Positions 62,691 to 64,000 of a stretch of 64,000 nt of DNA are shown here, piece by piece. The translations under genes and the position numbers were made by a program. Position 1 is the first letter of the stretch; each line of letters starts with the position of its first letter. Under the pieces are notes generated by a model. It was not told the DNA's origin, did no database searches, and worked only from the letters and a program-made list of their open reading frames with translations. The DNA is from Arthrobacter sp. NicSoilB4 (GTDB lineage Bacteria > Actinomycetota > Actinomycetes > Actinomycetales > Micrococcaceae): assembly GCF_019977335.1 (NCBI RefSeq), contig NZ_AP024653.1, forward strand, positions 2,356,001-2,420,000. Direction: 5' to 3'.

Positions 62691-63527
62691 TCAGGCCGCG
62701 CCCGCGGCCACGACCGGATTCGTGAGCTCCCCGATCCCCTCGACACGGCAGGTGACGGTGTCGCCGGGGACGATGCGTGCGCACTCGGCGGGGAAGCCCG
62801 TGAGCACCAGGTCGCCGGGGTGAAGTGTCATGAAGGACGTCACGTAGACCAGGATTTCCTCCACACCCCAGCCCAGGTCAGCCGAGCTGGCCGCCTTGAG
62901 CTCAGTGCCGTTGTGGGTGATGCCGATGGCCAGGTTGGCGCCGTCAAGGTCCGTGACGATCCACGGCCCCGCCGGCGTGAACGTGTCCTGGCTCTTGGCG
63001 CTGATCCAGAGCTCGTCCGTCTTCTGCAAGTCCCTGGCCGAGACATCGTTTCCGATCGTGAACCCCAGAACGGCCGTGAGTGCGTTGCCCAGCGTCAGCC
63101 CGCGGGCCCTGCTCCCGACGACGATGGTGAGTTCCGCTTCCGGATCCACGTGGCCCACGCCCGACCCCAGCTCTATGGCGTCCCCCGGTCCGACCACGCT
63201 GGTTGCTGCCTTGTGGAAGGCCTGGGGAGGCAGTGCGCGGCCCGCACTCCCGGTGTTGTGTGCCATGCCCAGGACATTGGCCGGGGCGCTTGGTGCCAGG
63301 AACGTAAACGAGCCTTCCTCCACCAGGGCGCCGGTTTCCCACCCCGTCCGGTGCGCACTGCCGGCGTTCGCCACGGAACCGGGGAACGGCGAGTCGGTCA
63401 CCGTCCACAGCCGCCCTGCCTCACTGTCGAAGTCCGGGGCATCGTTGGCGACAAAAAAGTGCTCGGCCTCCGAGATTGGGGCTAGGGGGCGGACACGGGC
63501 AATACGGCGGGCACTCGCGGCGTTCAT
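62691..63527 (-). CDS. Fumarylacetoacetate hydrolase (FAH)-family protein
   Basis: 278 residues. The FAH fold motifs are NVLGMAHNTGS, GHVDPEAELTIVVGSRARG (Glu metal ligands), GFTIGNDVSARDLQ (Asp) and PGDLVLTGFPAECARIVPGDTVTC. FAH-family enzymes hydrolyse or decarboxylate acylpyruvates and 2-keto-3-deoxy acids, which suits a sugar-acid or hydroxyacid pathway. The GGHLKS-type start and leaderless -10 (TAGGAT, 63534-63539) support ATG 63527. Confidence 0.9.
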   Translation of the reverse strand: MNAASARRIARVRPLAPISEAEHFFVANDAPDFDSEAGRLWTVTDSPFPGSVANAGSAHRTGWETGALVEEGSFTFLAPSAPANVLGMAHNTGSAGRALPPQAFHKAATSVVGPGDAIELGSGVGHVDPEAELTIVVGSRARGLTLGNALTAVLGFTIGNDVSARDLQKTDELWISAKSQDTFTPAGPWIVTDLDGANLAIGITHNGTELKAASSADLGWGVEEILVYVTSFMTLHPGDLVLTGFPAECARIVPGDTVTCRVEGIGELTNPVVAAGAA

Positions 63528-63533
63528 GAAGAC

Positions 63534-63539
63534 ATCCTA
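63534..63539 (-). promoter_or_regulatory. -10 element, leaderless start at 63527
   Basis: TAGGAT then six bases then ATG on the minus strand. Confidence 0.55.
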
Positions 63540-63681
63540 GGTGGGGGTCCCGGACCGGTCCGGATTATGTCGGGCCGGGCACCATCCACAGCGGGCCCGC
63601 CGGGCGTTGGCTGCGGCGTCTAATTGCCCTTAATTACGCCATCGAATAGGCATTTCCGCAGGTCAGAAACGATGCCGCCTG

Positions 63682-63711
63682 TTTCACATTTCCAAATATT
63701 CACGGTATATT
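63682..63711 (+). promoter_or_regulatory. Sigma-70-like promoter of a short RNA
   Basis: TTTCAC (63682-63687), 18 bases, TATATT (63706-63711) in an unusually AT-rich stretch, pointing at the hairpin that starts at 63718. No ORF follows. Confidence 0.65.
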
Positions 63712-63717
63712 CATACC

Positions 63718-63764
63718 AAGCCTTCCACCGCGGCATCCCCCAATAGTCGCGGTGGAAGGCTTTT
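63718..63764 (+). ncRNA. Candidate stand-alone small RNA with C-rich loop
   Basis: The predicted start (about 63718) is the base of a hairpin with perfect 15-base arms (63718-63732, 63748-63762), a 15-base loop containing CCCCC (63737-63741), and TTTT at 63761-63764. No plus-strand gene lies upstream, so this terminator belongs to its own short transcript. The C-rich loop recalls actinobacterial 6C RNAs, but the usual two-hairpin form is not evident. Confidence 0.55.
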
Positions 63765-63811
63765 CCAATGCCTCGGGAAGGTCCTGCTTTTCGGGCCTTG
63801 CCGGACCGCCG

Positions 63812-64000
63812 CTACGCCGCGTCCGCGATGGCCCCCCGCAGCCGCCAGCCGCCACCCAGCCCGTCACGGATGATTTCCATCGTGGTGAGGGCGGAACCCG
63901 CATTGCGGCCCAGCCTCGCCTGGATCTGCCAGACCTCGACGTCGACGCGGCTCAGCCCCTTGGGCATCCGGCGCTCCGCCTCCCACCAGCTGACCCGTTC
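63812..64000 (-). CDS. C-terminal fragment of an unidentified protein (cut by window edge)
   Basis: 62 residues are visible, ending GGGWRLRGAIADAA. The text has WWEAERRM and VEVWQIQARLG, and its ending resembles the actinobacterial DUF6504 pattern (a small domain often near DNA polymerase Y genes), but too little is seen to name it. The gene begins beyond the right edge. Confidence 0.55.
   Translation of the reverse strand, partial: ERVSWWEAERRMPKGLSRVDVEVWQIQARLGRNAGSALTTMEIIRDGLGGGWRLRGAIADAA

Noticed and set aside
63718..63764. Reading the hairpin as terminator of the partial right-edge gene
   Set aside because: The U-tract is on the plus strand only; on the minus strand the hairpin is followed by GGTATG, so it does not fit that gene.
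63700..63903. 67-codon minus-strand frame near the right edge
   Set aside because: Different frame from the supported partial gene at 63812-64000 and spans the small-RNA hairpin.

Overview
The window is high-GC actinobacterial chromosome, most likely Arthrobacter, Pseudarthrobacter or a close relative in the Micrococcaceae. The evidence is the clpP1-clpP2 pair, a mycothiol-nitroreductase-like protein, a truncated haemoglobin, an MptB-like mannosyltransferase, an eukaryote-like (type 2) IleRS behind a translational T-box, and a gapB-type long glyceraldehyde-3-phosphate dehydrogenase. Almost every interval is filled by ordinary, intact genes. I see no transposase, integrase, phage gene, CRISPR array or plasmid function, so this is core chromosome with one accessory catabolic island at the right.

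Layout. 1-9.3 kb: folC-ileS with T-box leader, a secreted-type phosphatase-fold membrane protein, an SDR, a DUF488 protein and an archaeal-type valS. 9.6-14.7 kb: mycothiol-linked DsbA-like protein and the proteostasis block clpX, clpP2, clpP1, tig. 14.8-17.8 kb: tRNA-Pro, tRNA-Gly, Nei-like glycosylase, rpiB, a DUF1648 protein. 17.9-25.7 kb: pepN, OsmC, an epimerase-like protein, MscS channel plus truncated haemoglobin, GNAT, an orphan protein, tesB. 25.8-35.5 kb: ettA, lipoprotein, ssb, tRNA-Arg, corA, lapA, a frameshifted GNAT, map, an AlkD-like protein, a mannosyltransferase, orn, tRNA-His. 35.6-46.4 kb: acyl-CoA dehydrogenase, def, hydrolase, ppk2, pfkB, an HNH nuclease, gapB, GDPD lipoprotein, GMC oxidoreductase. 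46.4-55 kb: RNase P RNA, esterase, yaaA, zinc-ribbon protein, Nif3-like protein, msrA, cysK-cysE, SDR, gnd.

55.2-63.6 kb is a carbohydrate-acid island: a FadR-type GntR regulator divergent from gnd, an operon of a beta-hydroxyacid dehydrogenase, a 5-ketogluconate-reductase-like SDR and an L-idonate-dehydrogenase-like enzyme, then a D-2-hydroxyacid dehydrogenase, an MHS-type MFS transporter, an IclR regulator and an FAH-family protein. IdnD- and IdnO-like steps would deliver gluconate, which after phosphorylation feeds gnd. The octamer TTGAACAG or a one-base variant recurs in three promoter regions of the island, suggesting a local IclR regulon.

Most interesting non-coding signals: two short promoter-hairpin-U-tract units with no ORF (63.7 kb and 43.65 kb, upstream of gapB), long palindromes between convergent genes (5.36, 15.14 and 48.53 kb), a ClgR-type box in front of clpP1, and more than twenty genes whose -10 hexamer lies 6-7 nt before the start codon, i.e. 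leaderless transcription. No wholly new enzyme system is evident. All function calls are from motif reading without database searches.
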